Below are positions 5,074-5,680 of a stretch of DNA of 5,680 bases, one piece after another. Numbering within the stretch: position 1 is the stretch's first letter; each line of letters begins with the position of its first letter. This stretch comes from Paenibacillus sp. (GTDB taxonomy: Bacteria; Bacillota; Bacilli; Paenibacillales; Paenibacillaceae). The translations under genes were made by a program, and so were the position numbers. Where the stretch lies: the NCBI GenBank assembly GCA_029256665.1, contig JAQSXN010000295.1, positions 1 through 5,680 on the forward strand, read 5' to 3'. Below the pieces are notes generated by a model, which ran no database searches, had not been told where the DNA came from, and saw only the letters and a list, made by a program, of their open reading frames with translations.

Positions 5074-5484
5074 TTAATAGCAATAATATTTTTCCCAAAT
5101 CTTACGCGAATCGTCTTTGTTATCTTCCCACCAGCAGTAATCCTCCCACCAGTCGTCCTCCCAAAGATCATCGCACCAATCCCAAAAGCCGCCCTTGTCC
5201 TTATCCTTGCCTTTATCCTTGTCTTTGCCGTTTCCCTTATTGTTGTTCTTGTTGTCTTTGTAGTCGTCGTCGTACTTGCCGTTGTTGCCGTAATCATTGC
5301 CGTAACCGCCATTACTGCCGTACGAGCTGCCCGAGCCGCCGAAGAAGGAGAACAAGCTGGACAATAAACCAGTATTCCCTTTGTCGGAGTAAGCGCTCGA
5401 ATAGCCGGAGGCGAAAGCGGAAGCCGGGAATGCAAGCAGCGTCAACAGCAGGGTCAGACCGACGACCTTCTTCCACTTGGCCAT
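5074..5484 (-). CDS. Small secreted protein with Gly/Asn/Asp/Lys low-complexity middle and acidic Trp-rich C-terminus, unknown function
   Basis: The 136-residue protein opens with a clear signal peptide: basic MAKWKK, a hydrophobic core (VVGLTLLLTLLAFP), and ASAFA with likely cleavage after A25. The mature protein has a short Ser/Phe part (LLSSLFSFFGG). It is followed by Gly/Ser/Tyr/Asn repeats with GYGNDYGNNG and a lysine-aspartate tract KDKDKGKDKDKG (87-98). The last part is strikingly acidic and aromatic: eight Trp between residues 101 and 130, seven of them within 21 residues, plus C104, C117 and C135. No sortase motif, lipobox or membrane anchor is visible, so it should be exported and released or held by ionic contacts. 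Codons alternate within the repeats (AAA/AAG, GAC/GAT), arguing against recent slippage. ATG 5482-5484 is fixed by GGGAGGG (5493-5499) 8 bases upstream and by the signal peptide. I do not recognise the family. It is monocistronic and convergent with the zinc-ribbon gene. Confidence 0.82.
   Translation of the reverse strand: MAKWKKVVGLTLLLTLLAFPASAFASGYSSAYSDKGNTGLLSSLFSFFGGSGSSYGSNGGYGNDYGNNGKYDDDYKDNKNNNKGNGKDKDKGKDKDKGGFWDWCDDLWEDDWWEDYCWWEDNKDDSRKIWEKYYCY
5191..5226 (-). repeat. Lys-Asp-Gly coding repeat (KDKDKG twice)
   Basis: Two back-to-back six-codon units encode KDKDKG inside the secreted protein (residues 87-98). Different synonymous codons are used in the two copies, so selection on the amino acids is more likely than recent DNA duplication. 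Confidence 0.75.
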
Positions 5485-5513
5485 GAGAGATTCCCTCCCT
5501 GAAGCGAATTTCA

Positions 5514-5530
5514 AAGAACGTGATGTTCTT
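5514..5530. promoter_or_regulatory. 17-bp palindrome at the start of the secreted-protein transcript (candidate operator or 5' mRNA hairpin)
   Basis: AAGAAC-GTGAT-GTTCTT is a perfect 6-5-6 inverted repeat just downstream of the predicted minus-strand transcription start near 5531. It could bind a dimeric repressor, or fold as a 5'-terminal stem that stabilises the mRNA, as known for some Bacillus transcripts. Neither role can be shown from sequence alone. Confidence 0.4.
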
Positions 5531-5537
5531 AATAAAG

Positions 5538-5566
5538 AATTTATCATGTAGAACCCTTTGTGTAAA
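5538..5566 (-). promoter_or_regulatory. SigA-type promoter of the secreted Trp-rich protein gene
   Basis: On the minus strand TTTACA (5561-5566) is followed after exactly 17 bases by TAAATT (5538-5543), preceded by TGA, which supplies the extended -10 TG. The start would be near 5531, with a leader of about 46 bases to the ATG. Confidence 0.6.
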
Positions 5567-5680
5567 CGGAAATTTTTATAGTCTGGAAGGAACTCTCCAG
5601 ATAACTCATTCAAAGGAATGCAGCTATTCTGCGTCATTGTAATATTTCGCAACTGTCAAAAAAAAAAATAAAGTCCTAGA

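Noticed and set aside
4869..5486. Plus-strand frame rich in Arg, Cys and Ser
   Set aside because: It is a shadow of the secreted-protein repeats and the zinc-ribbon gene, and it crosses the 5025-5068 terminator. Its Cys-rich look comes from the antisense of Lys/Asp/Gly codons.
5582..5601. TCTGGA/TCCAGA inverted repeat with an 8-base loop
   Set aside because: The stem is short and neither strand has a T run after it, so a terminator call is not supported.
5485..5652. 56-residue N-terminal extension of the secreted protein, from a TTG at 5650-5652
   Set aside because: It would bury the signal peptide and span the promoter, and the strong ribosome site fits the ATG at 5482-5484.
5654..5668. 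Run of 11 A (minus-strand T run) next to a minus-strand TTGACA
   Set aside because: The nearest TACAAT is only 12 bases from TTGACA, so it is not a promoter. The T run could belong to a terminator from beyond the window, but no hairpin precedes it within the visible bases.

Overview
The window looks like chromosomal DNA from a Gram-positive member of the Bacillota, most likely a Paenibacillaceae bacterium (Paenibacillus or Cohnella type). This is inferred from the moderate-to-high GC, the strong GGAGG-type ribosome sites, the TTG and GTG starts, and the gene families. No taxonomic marker was searched. There is no sign of a mobile element, CRISPR array, tRNA or rRNA.

Left part (1-1149). The 3' end of a type IIA topoisomerase A subunit, probably parC, runs rightward. 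It overlaps tail to tail by 10 bases with a small leftward gene for an unknown protein of about 55 residues. That gene contains a large hairpin that could also end the parC transcript. Next comes a rightward marR-family regulator with its own extended -10 promoter and a candidate operator (TTAAC-3-GTTAA). A 13-bp perfect hairpin at 1107-1149 separates it from the convergent genes to its right.

Middle part (1162-4129, minus strand). Three genes run leftward from a promoter near 4101-4129. They encode an RlmI-like SAM-dependent methyltransferase, an RluA-family pseudouridine synthase joined to it by a TAATG stop/start overlap, and, after 42 bases, a membrane-anchored CapA/PgsA-like protein. The first two are probably RNA-modifying enzymes made together. 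The third is a cell-surface protein with no obvious link to them.

Right part (4076-5680). A rightward promoter that overlaps the leftward one drives a PAP2-family membrane phosphatase, in which the usual PSGH histidine is Asn. A 66-residue zinc-ribbon-like protein overlaps its end. A 15-bp hairpin at 5025-5068 separates this pair from a leftward gene for a small secreted protein. That protein has a signal peptide, a Gly/Asn/Asp/Lys low-complexity middle and a very acidic, tryptophan-rich tail. It is the most unusual protein in the window. It has a good SigA-type promoter with a 17-bp palindrome at its predicted transcription start.
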